The notes under the pieces were generated by a model. That model was not told the DNA's origin. It worked only from the letters and a program-made list of their open reading frames with translations, and ran no database searches. Source: Marinomonas foliarum (GTDB taxonomy: Bacteria > Pseudomonadota > Gammaproteobacteria > Pseudomonadales > Marinomonadaceae). From it: DNA of 64,000 bases. A program made the position numbers and the translations under genes. This document shows positions 8,792-18,042 of this stretch, in pieces. Position 1 is the first letter of the stretch, and every line of letters begins with the position of its first letter. The stretch covers positions 36,040 through 100,039 of the forward strand of contig NZ_QPJQ01000011.1 of assembly GCF_003337275.1 (NCBI RefSeq), read 5' to 3'.

Positions 8792-9901
8792 TTAATTTAG
8801 CTGAATGGATTTACCATTTTGCCATTCATACATCACGTAATCGGAAACAACCAAATCGCCTTTATCATCGAATTGTTTTTTGCCCATTACGGTATCTGTA
8901 GCGTTATTTTTTAGCCACTCAGCGCCCTTGATAGGATCTAAGTCATTATTTGCCAAAGCTGCCGCAGCTACTTGCATAGCGGTGTAAGAATATAATGTGT
9001 AGCCTTCTGGCTCGTAACCGCTAGCACGGAACTCGCCTACTACTTTTTTACCAGCTGGGTATGAGGTTGGATCAGCACCAAAAGTGTTTAAGACACCTTC
9101 AACGTATGTCGGAGAGCCTGCAACAGAAACAAACTCATCCGATACAATACCGTCACCAGACATAAAGATGGCTTTTGAACCTTGCTCGCGCAATTGGCGA
9201 ACCAAAGGACCCGCTTCGGAATGAAGACCACCGAAGTAAACAACATCTGCGTCTACAGAACGAATCTTAGTGATCAATGCGTTGAAATCTTTCTCACCAC
9301 GAGTCAGACCTTCATACATCACTTCTTTTTCGCCATAAGCGTTAAGTGTTGACTTCATAGCATCAGCAAGACCTTTACCATAAGTATCTTTGTCGTGAAT
9401 GATTGCAACACGCTTAGCCTTAAGAACATCAACAATATAACTTGCTGCTACGTCACCTTGCTGATCATCACGACCACATACACGGAAAACGTTAGGAAAG
9501 CCTTGATCAGTTAATAGAGGCGCTGTCGAAGCAGGCGTAACCATTAGAACACCAGCTTCTTCATAGATTCGAGAAGCAGGGATAGAAGAAGACGAACAGA
9601 AGTGCCCAACCACAGCCAAAGCTTCATCAGAGTCAACTAAGCGGTTAGCAACCGAAACGGCCTGTTTTGGTTCACAAGCATCATCCGCTTTTACAAGCTT
9701 TATCATTTCACCATTAATACCACCTGCAGCATTAATGTCCATGGCCGCTTTTTCAGCCCCTTTCCACAATTGCTCACCGAACGCTGCGTATGCCCCTGTA
9801 TGAGGACCCGCTACACCAATTACTACATCAGCTTGAGCCAGTGTCGCAGCACCAGCAACCGCAAGAGAAATTAATGTTTTTCTAATAACCGCATTTGACA
9901 T
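8792..9901 (-). CDS. livK: Branched-chain amino acid periplasmic binding protein (LivK/BraC type)
   Basis: Periplasmic receptor that delivers Leu, Ile, Val and possibly other amino acids to LivHM. A signal peptide of about 24 residues ends at AQA before DVVIGVAGPHTGAYA. The family motifs DDACEPKQAVSVANRLV, GHFCSSSSIPAS and the ligand-contact segment around VYFGGLHSEAG resemble BraC. The 369 residues are the usual length. It is the first gene of the operon, with AGAGG near the start codon and a sigma-54-like promoter about 35 nt upstream of the ATG. Specificity is inferred from family similarity. Confidence 0.92.
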   Translation of the reverse strand: MSNAVIRKTLISLAVAGAATLAQADVVIGVAGPHTGAYAAFGEQLWKGAEKAAMDINAAGGINGEMIKLVKADDACEPKQAVSVANRLVDSDEALAVVGHFCSSSSIPASRIYEEAGVLMVTPASTAPLLTDQGFPNVFRVCGRDDQQGDVAASYIVDVLKAKRVAIIHDKDTYGKGLADAMKSTLNAYGEKEVMYEGLTRGEKDFNALITKIRSVDADVVYFGGLHSEAGPLVRQLREQGSKAIFMSGDGIVSDEFVSVAGSPTYVEGVLNTFGADPTSYPAGKKVVGEFRASGYEPEGYTLYSYTAMQVAAAALANNDLDPIKGAEWLKNNATDTVMGKKQFDDKGDLVVSDYVMYEWQNGKSIQLN

Positions 9902-10301
9902 AAGAAAAGCCTCTATTCGTTTTGTGATTTATCGTTATTATTCAAAAGCAAGAAGCGTTCCAACAATTTTACCCATAGAAAAAGTATAAAATGTGGAACT
10001 TAATACAGCAACTATTCAAAAAATGTGCACCGTAATAAGGCTACACATTAATATCACTGCCATCTTTGGTCAATAGTAGTGCAGATAAATTGTACAAATT
10101 GATCGAATTAAACGCTGCGTTTAAAAATATAAGCAAAATTAATCACTAGGTTTTTTTATAAGAAAAGGTTTTTCCACTAAAGTGGTTCGATAAACGCACT
10201 ATATGAGGGCGAAAGCAAAGAGAGTCATACCTATAAGGAATAACTGATACAAAGCCAGAGTAATAATGCACTCAATGCTCAATCAGATGATAAAACAAAA
10301 C
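9902..10301. other. 400-bp intergenic region upstream of the liv operon
   Basis: No open frame worth calling. The right half is the 3' flank of the yibQ-like gene, where I see only a short hairpin (CCAC-TAAA-GTGG at 10174-10185) and no clear terminator. The left half holds the sigma-54-type promoter of the liv operon and an NtrC-like half-site, TGCACC, at 10026-10031. Confidence 0.5.
9947..9963 (-). promoter_or_regulatory. Sigma-54 (-24/-12) promoter of the liv operon
   Basis: On the minus strand TTGGAACGCTTCTTGCT has GG (9961-9960) and GC (9949-9948) separated by exactly 10 bases, within one or two bases of the TTGGCACG-N4-TTGCW consensus. The predicted start is near 9936, giving a 35-nt leader with a ribosome site. 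Only a half NtrC site (TGCACC, 10026-10031, about 90 bp upstream) is visible, so the activator is uncertain. Confidence 0.65.
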
Positions 10302-11372
10302 TCAATTATCTGGCTCACCCTGAGAAGACACTAGCAAAAAAGACAGCGGAACGAGAAGCACACCATCATGCTCCAAACTGGATAGGCGTTTTTTCAAATA
10401 AGACATAGTTTCTGGGTAAGGATGACCAATCGCCAGCGCACTCCCGTTCTTTCTGGCAAGTTTTAGTAGGCGCGTGAATTGCTTATCAATGGCAGCCTCG
10501 GTGCGAATATTATCCAAGAACACGTCACGGCTGACTGTGTCTAAACCGTACTCTTGCGCTGTTTTCTTAGCAACACTTTTCGGGCTGGTTAAACTGTCGA
10601 TAAAAAACAAAGATCGGCCTTTTAGCGTTTCCATCACCCAAGCCATAGAGTTGGCCTTGGTGGTTAACAAGCTCCCCATATGGTTGTTCACACCTTGAAT
10701 ACCCGGCAAACCGTCTAAGTCTTTGCTTAGCGTCGCTTTTAATTCGTCTTCCGTCATATTGGCATACAAACCACCAGGACCAAGCTTCAACTCTCGTTGA
10801 TTTTCCATCGGAGCATGTAATAGTGTAATACGTTTTTGCTTTTGTGCCGACGTTGCCGTTTGCATAGCAAAAGGGGTACTTGGCAAGATGGCCAAGGCCA
10901 CTTCTGTCGGCAGCGATAAAGACGAATCCATGCCATGACGGTTGTAGCCTAGATCATCAATTAAAATCGCAATCCTTGGCATTTTAGGATGCACATCCAC
11001 AGCCAGTATTTTAGAGGGCGCCGATATCTTGGGCTCACTGCGTTCAAGTGGTGCTTGTTCCTCAACACCATCAGATGCATCCAAAAAAGGCACAATAGCA
11101 GGAGCCCAAGGCTCCCTAGCATCTAATAAAATATTACCCTTGTCTGCATTAGTCTGTTCAACTTCGTCTTCTGCCAACACGTTTGTGTCAATGACAGGAC
11201 CCAAATGCTCAGGCAAAACAACCGCCTCCTCAGAACGAGCGGCATCTTGCTGCGCCTCAATAAAAGCCACGTCTTCGACCAAAAATTCACTTGAATCATT
11301 TGCCCATACAGACAATGCCAATGAACAAATCACCACAGAACAAATTTTCTTAAAATTAACCAAGCGAACCAT
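10302..11372 (-). CDS. yibQ: Divergent polysaccharide deacetylase family protein (YibQ)
   Basis: Exported protein of the YibQ/DUF610 branch of the NodB-like deacetylase fold. A signal peptide of about 24 residues ends near WAN. A low-complexity acidic linker runs to about residue 140, then the domain begins with PRIAILIDDLGYN and continues through LHAPMEN, GVNNHMGS and AIGHPYPET. The Asp pair and the His residues are those conserved in this branch. It is the last gene after gpmI-envC-ctpA, an order shared with Pseudomonas. The substrate is not established. Confidence 0.88.
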   Translation of the reverse strand: MVRLVNFKKICSVVICSLALSVWANDSSEFLVEDVAFIEAQQDAARSEEAVVLPEHLGPVIDTNVLAEDEVEQTNADKGNILLDAREPWAPAIVPFLDASDGVEEQAPLERSEPKISAPSKILAVDVHPKMPRIAILIDDLGYNRHGMDSSLSLPTEVALAILPSTPFAMQTATSAQKQKRITLLHAPMENQRELKLGPGGLYANMTEDELKATLSKDLDGLPGIQGVNNHMGSLLTTKANSMAWVMETLKGRSLFFIDSLTSPKSVAKKTAQEYGLDTVSRDVFLDNIRTEAAIDKQFTRLLKLARKNGSALAIGHPYPETMSYLKKRLSSLEHDGVLLVPLSFLLVSSQGEPDN

Positions 11373-11405
11373 TACCCAAAAAAAATACGTTTATAAAACA
11401 AAAGG

Positions 11406-12692
11406 CTACTTATGCGAAAGCTTAGGCAGAGTTTTTAAAATAGTCACCGCCTGATAAAGTTGAAAATCCGTTTTTGCCAACTCTCCAATGTCGGATTTCA
11501 CGTCAGAACTGGTACGTTCCTCTCCACCCGTTCCGTTTCCTAAATGGCCTTTTAGTTCGGCTTCCTTAACAAAAAACTGCCCTTTCTCGAACGTCAGTGT
11601 CGCCTGTGGCACCACTAGGTCCGGCGTGATACCTTGAGCTTGAATCGAGCGGCCATTTGGCGTGTAGTAAAGTGCGGTAGTCAATTTAACCGCATCACCA
11701 TGAGATAGAGGAATCACGGTTTGGACCGATCCTTTCCCGAACGTTTCTGTGCCCATAATCACTGCCCGCTGGTGATCTTGTAAGGCACCAGCAACGATCT
11801 CAGACGCAGAGGCAGACCCCTCGTTTACAAGGACAACGAGCGGAGTATTGGCCAACTTGGTATTTTTCTCTGTTGCCGTAAATTGGCTCTTGGACATATC
11901 ATGGCGGCCATTCGTATAAACAATCATGCCTGTATCAATAAAAGCATCAACTACACCTACTGCGCTTTGCAGCACACCGCCTGGGTTATTACGCAAATCC
12001 AGAACAACGCCTTGAATCTTGTTTTCTTTTTTCAGCTTATCAATAGCAAGGTGAAACTCTTCACTGCTGTCGCCTTGAAATTGGCTAATACGAAAATACG
12101 CAATACCTTCGCCTAACCATTTATCCGTCACACTGGCATCTTCCACAAGTCGACGCACAAGCTCAAAGTGCTTAATCTCACCATCACGCTCGATATCTAA
12201 AGTCACGGTAGTGCCAACTTCGCCACGCATCATAGTAACGATATCCTGCATACCAAGATCGGTAATAAGCGTGTTATCAATCTTCACGATGACATCACCA
12301 GCTAAAATACCAGCTTCTGCAGCCGCAGAACCGTCAACAGGCGCAACAATAGTCAAACGTTTGTCTTTCATTTCGACTTCAACACCAACGCCAGCATAGT
12401 TACCAGACGTTAGCTCATTAAAATCGACTAATTCTTCTTTGGTAAAATATTCAGAATGCGGATCCAGGCCTGACACCATGCCTTTCAAAGCTTTATTCAG
12501 AATATCTTGATCTGACATTTCTTCCACATAACCTTCTCGAATGGTTTCAAAGGTTTCAACAAAAGACTGTATCTCAGCACTCGGCAGCTTAGACTTCTCC
12601 TGATTTCCTTCCGGAGTTTGCGCAGCAAAAACAGGCTGAGCTAATAGCGCAATAAATATAAAAGAAACCTGTCTACGCAAAGTATTGTTCAT
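11406..12692 (-). CDS. ctpA: C-terminal processing peptidase, S41 family (CtpA)
   Basis: Periplasmic serine protease of the tail-specific protease family; in Pseudomonas CtpA controls peptidoglycan hydrolases. I prefer the ATG at 12692 (MNNTLRRQ) because AGGA lies 6 bases upstream; a longer GTG start exists at 12707. From the chosen start, a signal peptide covers about 1-24, a PDZ domain about 95-170, and the Ser-Lys dyad is Ser295 in EGSASASE and Lys320 in TFGKGSVQ. It is flanked by envC and yibQ on the same strand. Confidence 0.95.
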   Translation of the reverse strand: MNNTLRRQVSFIFIALLAQPVFAAQTPEGNQEKSKLPSAEIQSFVETFETIREGYVEEMSDQDILNKALKGMVSGLDPHSEYFTKEELVDFNELTSGNYAGVGVEVEMKDKRLTIVAPVDGSAAAEAGILAGDVIVKIDNTLITDLGMQDIVTMMRGEVGTTVTLDIERDGEIKHFELVRRLVEDASVTDKWLGEGIAYFRISQFQGDSSEEFHLAIDKLKKENKIQGVVLDLRNNPGGVLQSAVGVVDAFIDTGMIVYTNGRHDMSKSQFTATEKNTKLANTPLVVLVNEGSASASEIVAGALQDHQRAVIMGTETFGKGSVQTVIPLSHGDAVKLTTALYYTPNGRSIQAQGITPDLVVPQATLTFEKGQFFVKEAELKGHLGNGTGGEERTSSDVKSDIGELAKTDFQLYQAVTILKTLPKLSHK

Positions 12693-12743
12693 GGTCATTC
12701 CTATCACTGGTTACTAGGGCGTATTTATTCGTTGTGTAAAAAA

Positions 12744-13883
12744 TCACCCAGCTCTTACCCAAGAAAGTGGTTTTAATGGCGTGCCATTGTGTCGTATAGC
12801 AAAAAATAAAGCCGTGTCTGGGCGACCACCCGTACTGCCAGCCATTGCCACAGTATCATTAGCGCCAACCCACTCTCCAACTTCTTTTAAAAGACTTTGA
12901 TTGTAACCGTATAATGACATGTAACCGTCACCATGATCTAAAATAAGTAAAAAGCCGAACCCTCGCATCCAGTCAGAGAAAACAACTCGACCTGAAAATA
13001 TGGCGTGTATAGGCTCACCTTCTTTAGCACGTAATGTCACACCACCTAAATTTATGCTGCCATTAGTCGATAGTTCAGACAGTTTTTTTAAAGGGCTGAT
13101 GAGCTTACCTCGTTGTGATGAGAAAGGCACATCCTGATCAGGAATCTGAATATCAGCCAACGCTTCTTCTAAACGCTGTAACATATCTTGTAAGTTTTTC
13201 TGGTCTTGTACCAATTGCTTCGCGCGCTTGTCGCCTGTTGCCAAATCTTTGTCTAGCTTAGCAAGTAGGTCGCGTCGATCCGCTTGCTGACTTGTCAACC
13301 GATTACGCTCTGCCACCAGCTCTGTTTCTTCTTTGGCTTGCTGGGCTCTATGGCTACGAATGCTTTTTTCGACAAGATTTAAATCACTTACTTCGGTCAC
13401 AAAGCCATTAATAAGCGATTGTCTAGCATTAGAAAAATAACGGTTGTATTGCACTAAACGCTCAGCATCTTCTGAGCTATCTCCATTGAGGAGTAGCTTG
13501 ATACTTTCTTCATTGCCGGAACGATAAACCGCCCTCAATTGGGCGGCTATTTGTTCATTTTGTTGCTGAATACTCAGCTGCAGAGACCGCTGCTGGACTC
13601 GTAGCTCCCCGAGCTGTTTCTCGCCTTTTTTGAGACTTTCCTGAATACTTTGGATTTTTTTAAGCAACTCTTGGATATCTTTTTCTTTTCCTTCAAGCTG
13701 CTTTTCCACATCTGAGCGCTCAGATTTTATATCTTTTAGCCAGCTGTTAAGCTTTTTCAAGTCTTTCTGTAAAGCCTGAATCTGCTGCTTGGCCTCTTCT
13801 GGCGTTTGAGGCTCACCTGCCGCCCAGCCAATGCTGGACAACAGGAATAAACTCAAAAAAAGATGGCGGAATAATACGGTCAT
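12744..13883 (-). CDS. envC: Murein hydrolase activator EnvC
   Basis: Periplasmic activator of septal amidases during cell separation. A signal peptide of about 22 residues is followed by a long coiled coil (about 25-245, rich in Q, L, K and E) and a C-terminal LytM/M23 domain (about 270-379). The domain is degenerate: where active M23 enzymes have an HxxxD and a late HxH, here I see HAIFSG and SLYGYNQ, as in EnvC, so it should activate rather than cut. It starts 7 bases after the gpmI stop. Confidence 0.93.
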   Translation of the reverse strand: MTVLFRHLFLSLFLLSSIGWAAGEPQTPEEAKQQIQALQKDLKKLNSWLKDIKSERSDVEKQLEGKEKDIQELLKKIQSIQESLKKGEKQLGELRVQQRSLQLSIQQQNEQIAAQLRAVYRSGNEESIKLLLNGDSSEDAERLVQYNRYFSNARQSLINGFVTEVSDLNLVEKSIRSHRAQQAKEETELVAERNRLTSQQADRRDLLAKLDKDLATGDKRAKQLVQDQKNLQDMLQRLEEALADIQIPDQDVPFSSQRGKLISPLKKLSELSTNGSINLGGVTLRAKEGEPIHAIFSGRVVFSDWMRGFGFLLILDHGDGYMSLYGYNQSLLKEVGEWVGANDTVAMAGSTGGRPDTALFFAIRHNGTPLKPLSWVRAG

Positions 13884-13890
13884 TCTTGCC

Positions 13891-15420
13891 TCAATCCCGT
13901 GTCAGCAAGCTGACACCTGTCATCTCTGCTGGCTTTTCCATTCCCATCATATCGAGCAAAGTAGGCGCAAGGTCACACAATGCCCCTTCTTTAATGCCTA
14001 ACCCTTGAGTAGGAGAGAACAAAACCAGCGGTACAGGACCAATAGTATGAGAGGTCAACGGCTGAGCACCATCATCGCTTAACATCTGCTCCACGTTACC
14101 GTGGTCAGCAGTAATCAAACACTGACCACCGTTCACTTTCAAAGCTTCAATTATACGACCTAGACAAGCATCAACCGCTTCAACGGCTTTTACTGCGGCT
14201 TCAAAAATACCACTGTGACCAACCATGTCACCGTTGGCAAAGTTACAGATGATAGTGTCGTATTTACCCGCTTCGATGACTTCCACCAGCTTATCGGTAA
14301 CTTCTGGCGCACTCATTTCTGGTTTTAAATCGTAAGTGGCAACATTCGGAGAAGGAATCAATTCGCGCTCTTCGCCATCAAATAAAGCTTCTTCGCCACC
14401 ATTAAAGAAAAACGTAACGTGAGCGTATTTTTCGGTTTCAGCTATACGCAATTGTTTCTTATCGTTCTTCGCCAAGACTTCACCCAAGGTATTAGTCAAG
14501 GCAACGGGAGGAAATGCCACGTCGGCTTTGATAGTTGAGGCAAACTCAGTGAAGGTAACAAAAGACGCTAGTTTTGGATAAACAGCGCGAGTGAAACCAT
14601 CAAAGTCAGCTTCGGTGAACGCACGAGTTAACTGACGAGCACGGTCTGGACGAAAGTTTGCGAAGATAATCGCATCGCCATCTTGCACAGGTGCAGATTC
14701 GCCCACAATAGTCGCTTTTACAAACTCGTCATTTTCGTCACGTTCATAAGCCGCTTGAATAGCCGCTTCCGCCGTATCCGCTTGAAACTCGCCTTTACCT
14801 AAAACAATGGCATCGTATGCCGTCTGCACTCGATCCCAACGATTATCGCGGTCCATTGCATAATAACGACCCGTTAAGGTAGCAATTTTACCAACGCCTA
14901 GCTTTGCCAGTTTAGCGTCTAGCTCAGCCGCTGGCGTTTTAGCAGAACGTGGTGGCGTATCACGGCCATCGGTGAAACCATGAACGTAAACTGCTTTTGC
15001 ACCGCGCTTGGCCGCTAGTTCGCACATCGCCATAATTTGCTCATGGTGACTGTGAACACCACCATCAGACAACAAACCTAAAATATGAACCGCTTTGCCA
15101 GCACCAACTGCTTTATCAACCGCATTTACAAGGGCTGCATTTTCAAAAAAAGAACCATCTTCAATGGCTTTACCGATACGAGTAAAGTTTTGATAAACCA
15201 CGCGGCCAGCACCTAAATTCATGTGCCCAACTTCAGAATTACCCATTTGACCTTCGGGTAAACCCACCGCAAGGCCAGATGTTTTAATAAGAGTATGTGG
15301 CTGATTATTCCAAAGTGCGTCCCAGTTAGGCGTATTCGCAGCAGCAATGGCATTGGATTTGGACGTTTCGCTGTATCCCCATCCATCAAGAATAAAGAGA
15401 GCTGTAGTTTTTTTGTTCAT
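13891..15420 (-). CDS. gpmI: 2,3-bisphosphoglycerate-independent phosphoglycerate mutase
   Basis: Interconverts 3- and 2-phosphoglycerate in glycolysis and gluconeogenesis using two manganese ions. The 509-residue length is typical. The metal-binding LDGWG (Asp12) and phosphorylated serine in [15 protein letters not shown] (Ser62) are present, as are FTDGRDT, the late ADHGNVEQM and the GHSGIF motifs. It is the first gene of a four-gene minus-strand operon ending in yibQ. The amaA/amaB block lies upstream. Confidence 0.98.
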   Translation of the reverse strand: MNKKTTALFILDGWGYSETSKSNAIAAANTPNWDALWNNQPHTLIKTSGLAVGLPEGQMGNSEVGHMNLGAGRVVYQNFTRIGKAIEDGSFFENAALVNAVDKAVGAGKAVHILGLLSDGGVHSHHEQIMAMCELAAKRGAKAVYVHGFTDGRDTPPRSAKTPAAELDAKLAKLGVGKIATLTGRYYAMDRDNRWDRVQTAYDAIVLGKGEFQADTAEAAIQAAYERDENDEFVKATIVGESAPVQDGDAIIFANFRPDRARQLTRAFTEADFDGFTRAVYPKLASFVTFTEFASTIKADVAFPPVALTNTLGEVLAKNDKKQLRIAETEKYAHVTFFFNGGEEALFDGEERELIPSPNVATYDLKPEMSAPEVTDKLVEVIEAGKYDTIICNFANGDMVGHSGIFEAAVKAVEAVDACLGRIIEALKVNGGQCLITADHGNVEQMLSDDGAQPLTSHTIGPVPLVLFSPTQGLGIKEGALCDLAPTLLDMMGMEKPAEMTGVSLLTRD

Positions 15421-15531
15421 GTTAATCTATCCCGTAAATGGCTCATGACTATGCCTCGATACTACCACAGGCTTGTAATTTAATTACAGAGCAGCACAAC
15501 TATTCAGACTATTAATTTCACTAATGATAAA

Positions 15532-16434
15532 CTAAGACTGATTTCGCTTAGCTAATAACCAGTCTCGAAAAACCACGACTTGCTCAAGATCGGCCTTGTC
15601 CGCTGGATAAGACAAAAGATATTCATGGGGCGTAGAAACAGCATCACCGAATGGTGCCACCAGCTCGCCATTTTTCAGGCTACGTTCGGCCAGCACACTT
15701 GGCATAATGGCAATTCCCATACTGTTTTTAGCCGCTTCAAGCAACATATGAAAATGCGCAAAAGAAGCACCAGCGAAAGAACCACTTTCCAACCCTTGGG
15801 AAACCATCCAATCTGGCCAAGCATTAATGCGAGACGATAAATGCAAAAATGGAAATAGTGTCACGTCTTCAACTTTCCATGCATCCATAGTTTTATCTCC
15901 CATTCTTGCTAATAGTTCAGCAGAACAGACAGCAATCACTTTTTCCTTCATCAACTGATGGGAGATCGCTCTCGGCCAATGATCGCCACCATAATGCAAA
16001 ATGATATCAATGCTTTCAGGATCTATTTTTGCAGCGTCATCTAGTGAGCGAACTTTAATTTGAAATTGTGGATGGGCCGTTTGAAACTCTGCCAGAAGCG
16101 GCATCAGCCAATAAGAAGCTAAGGTAGGCAAAGCCGATATAGTCAGTGTGGTTTTTTCATCTTCTCTATGCAGCATACGTAAACAAGCGTTTTCCATGCC
16201 ATCAAGCAAGGGCACCACTTCTTTGTAATAAGCCGCGCCCGTTCCTGTTAATACCAAACGCTTATTGAGACGAATAAATAAATCTCGCGACAAGAATTCT
16301 TCAAGGTTACGAATTTGTCGACTGACCGCACTCTGAGTCAGGTGCAACTCTTCCGCCGCCTTAGTAAAACTTAAGTGTCTGACAGAGGCTTCGAAGCATT
16401 TTAACGCGGTTGACGATGGAATATAACGGCGCAT
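15532..16434 (-). CDS. LysR-family transcriptional regulator (GcvA-like)
   Basis: DNA-binding regulator of 300 residues. The N-terminal helix-turn-helix lies around 20-40 (SFTKAAEELHLTQSAVSRQI) and the beginning, IPSSTALKCFEASVRHLSF, resembles the GcvA/DsdC group. The rest is a type-2 periplasmic-binding-like effector domain. It lies on the same strand between gpmI and amaA, not divergent from either, so its target is unclear; amaA-amaB is the closest candidate. Confidence 0.85.
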   Translation of the reverse strand: MRRYIPSSTALKCFEASVRHLSFTKAAEELHLTQSAVSRQIRNLEEFLSRDLFIRLNKRLVLTGTGAAYYKEVVPLLDGMENACLRMLHREDEKTTLTISALPTLASYWLMPLLAEFQTAHPQFQIKVRSLDDAAKIDPESIDIILHYGGDHWPRAISHQLMKEKVIAVCSAELLARMGDKTMDAWKVEDVTLFPFLHLSSRINAWPDWMVSQGLESGSFAGASFAHFHMLLEAAKNSMGIAIMPSVLAERSLKNGELVAPFGDAVSTPHEYLLSYPADKADLEQVVVFRDWLLAKRNQS

Positions 16435-16533
16435 CTAGACGTTGCTCATTCACGTAAATTAAAAGACAAAAATTGAAAATAAAAACAAGAAGAGAATAAC
16501 TCTATCCTATATCACACTGATTCCCAACCGGAA

Positions 16534-16565
16534 AAATAAAAAACGCACCATAAAGATGCGTTTTA
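16534..16565 (-). terminator. Terminator after amaA
   Basis: On the minus strand AAAACGCA and TGCGTTTT pair around a 9-nt loop and are followed by an AT-rich, T-rich tail. It lies about 85 bases after the amaA stop. Confidence 0.6.
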
Positions 16566-16648
16566 GTGTAAAAGTTATTCGCAGTAAACTTATGCCAGTG
16601 CCAAACTAACCGTAACATTTACATGATGTAGCGAGCGCAGTAATCATT

Positions 16649-17920
16649 CTAATCCAAAGCGTGAGACTGTTGCCCAAGATGATAAGTATGAGCACCTACT
16701 TCATAAAACAGGCGCTTCAGCTCTCGAAACGAGATATCTCGCAGTAATGTTGTTGGTATAGACAAGCTTTCTCTTCGACCCGACAGCCACTCTGCCAACT
16801 CAGCGCCAACAACAGTTCCTGGCCCAATACCTCGACCGCTGTAGCCTGCCACACTAAACAAGCCTTTTTGTAGCTGCTGGCAATGGGGCAAATGGTCTTC
16901 GCTGTAAGCGATTTTTCCTGTCCAGCAATAGTCCCATTCCACTTTGCTTAGAATAGGGAACAATTCAGATATCCGCTGGGTCGCCCAGTTTGAATGAACA
17001 CCACCCTCACCACCCATACCACCAAACACTAAACGGCCTTGCTGATCCAAACGGAAAGAACTCATTACAGTACAGGTATCCCAAACGCCTTCTTTGTTAG
17101 GTAACACAAAGGCCAATTGCACGTCGCTTAAAGGCTTAGTTGCCAACTGGGAATAAAATATAGGCACAAATTTACGTGCTTGTTCTTTCACTCCGAATTC
17201 GCTGTACGCATTCGTCGCGAGAATCACTTTTTCAGCATTTACCTGACCTTTTTCCGTGTGCAAAACCCAGCCATTTTCAGCAGGTTCAATTTTGCTAACG
17301 GGCGACTGATCAAAAAGCTTAGCGCCTTCTTTTAACGCCGCATGGGCAAGGCCACGAGCGTAAGCCAATGGCTGAATCGTTCCAGCTCTTGGGTCAAACA
17401 AGGCAGAATTGAATTTGCCAGAACCAATGCGAGCTTGGGCTTCTACGGCATCCAACAACTGAACGGGCGCTCCGCGTTTTTTCATTTGTTCATAACGACG
17501 TTGTAATTGCGCCAAACCGTTTTTCCCCACGCCTGCGTGCAAGGTTCCGTTACGCACAGGTTCGCATTGAATGTCGTATTCTTTAATTAGGCTGTAAACA
17601 AAATCAGGTGCCGCTGCCAATGCCTCGTACATAACATTGCCCGCTTCTGCGCCAATAGCCTGATCCAGCTGATCTGGTTCTAGCCAAACACCGGCGTTCG
17701 CCAAGCCAACATTTCGACCCGAGCCGCCAAAGCCAACCTCTTGCGCTTCAACCACAGCAACGGAAACACCAAATTTAGCCAGATGCAACGCGGCAGAAAG
17801 ACCTGTAAAGCCCGCACCGACGATCACTACTTCGACATCCACGCGCCCTTCAAGAGGCGTTAATACTGGCGCATCTGGAGAGCTTGCTCGCCATAACGAA
17901 TTGCAGACTTTTTCTGACAT
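16649..17920 (-). CDS. amaA: FAD-dependent oxidoreductase, probable L-pipecolate oxidase
   Basis: DAO-family flavoenzyme of 423 residues. The FAD-binding GAGFTG is at 35-40, followed by the usual LHLAKFGVSVAVVEAQ strand, and YSGRGIGPGTVVGAELAEWL closes the FAD site at the C-terminus. The sequence alone also fits gamma-glutamylputrescine oxidase-type enzymes. The identification as pipecolate oxidase rests on its neighbours: amaB, a divergent LysR and a DUF1338 2-oxoadipate enzyme occur in this order in Pseudomonas putida lysine catabolism. There GGGG precedes the start. Confidence 0.75.
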   Translation of the reverse strand: MSEKVCNSLWRASSPDAPVLTPLEGRVDVEVVIVGAGFTGLSAALHLAKFGVSVAVVEAQEVGFGGSGRNVGLANAGVWLEPDQLDQAIGAEAGNVMYEALAAAPDFVYSLIKEYDIQCEPVRNGTLHAGVGKNGLAQLQRRYEQMKKRGAPVQLLDAVEAQARIGSGKFNSALFDPRAGTIQPLAYARGLAHAALKEGAKLFDQSPVSKIEPAENGWVLHTEKGQVNAEKVILATNAYSEFGVKEQARKFVPIFYSQLATKPLSDVQLAFVLPNKEGVWDTCTVMSSFRLDQQGRLVFGGMGGEGGVHSNWATQRISELFPILSKVEWDYCWTGKIAYSEDHLPHCQQLQKGLFSVAGYSGRGIGPGTVVGAELAEWLSGRRESLSIPTTLLRDISFRELKRLFYEVGAHTYHLGQQSHALD

Positions 17921-18042
17921 AAGACGACCCCATTAAAGACATTGGCCAAACTGTTAGCCAAAACCTAAACAGGCGAGAACGCCTCGCCTGTAACTGACCT
18001 AAAAAAGCGCTTGCCTAAAGAACACTCCGCAAAAGAACATCC

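Noticed and set aside
10174..10185. Terminator of the yibQ operon
   Set aside because: The stem is only 4 bp and no T-run follows in the minus orientation.
9902..10301. Full NtrC dyad before the liv operon
   Set aside because: I searched for GCAC-N7-GTGC and found only half-sites.
16649..17920. Gamma-glutamylputrescine oxidase as the primary name
   Set aside because: The fold fits, but the neighbours amaB, LysR and DUF1338 favour pipecolate oxidase; the alternative is kept in the entry.
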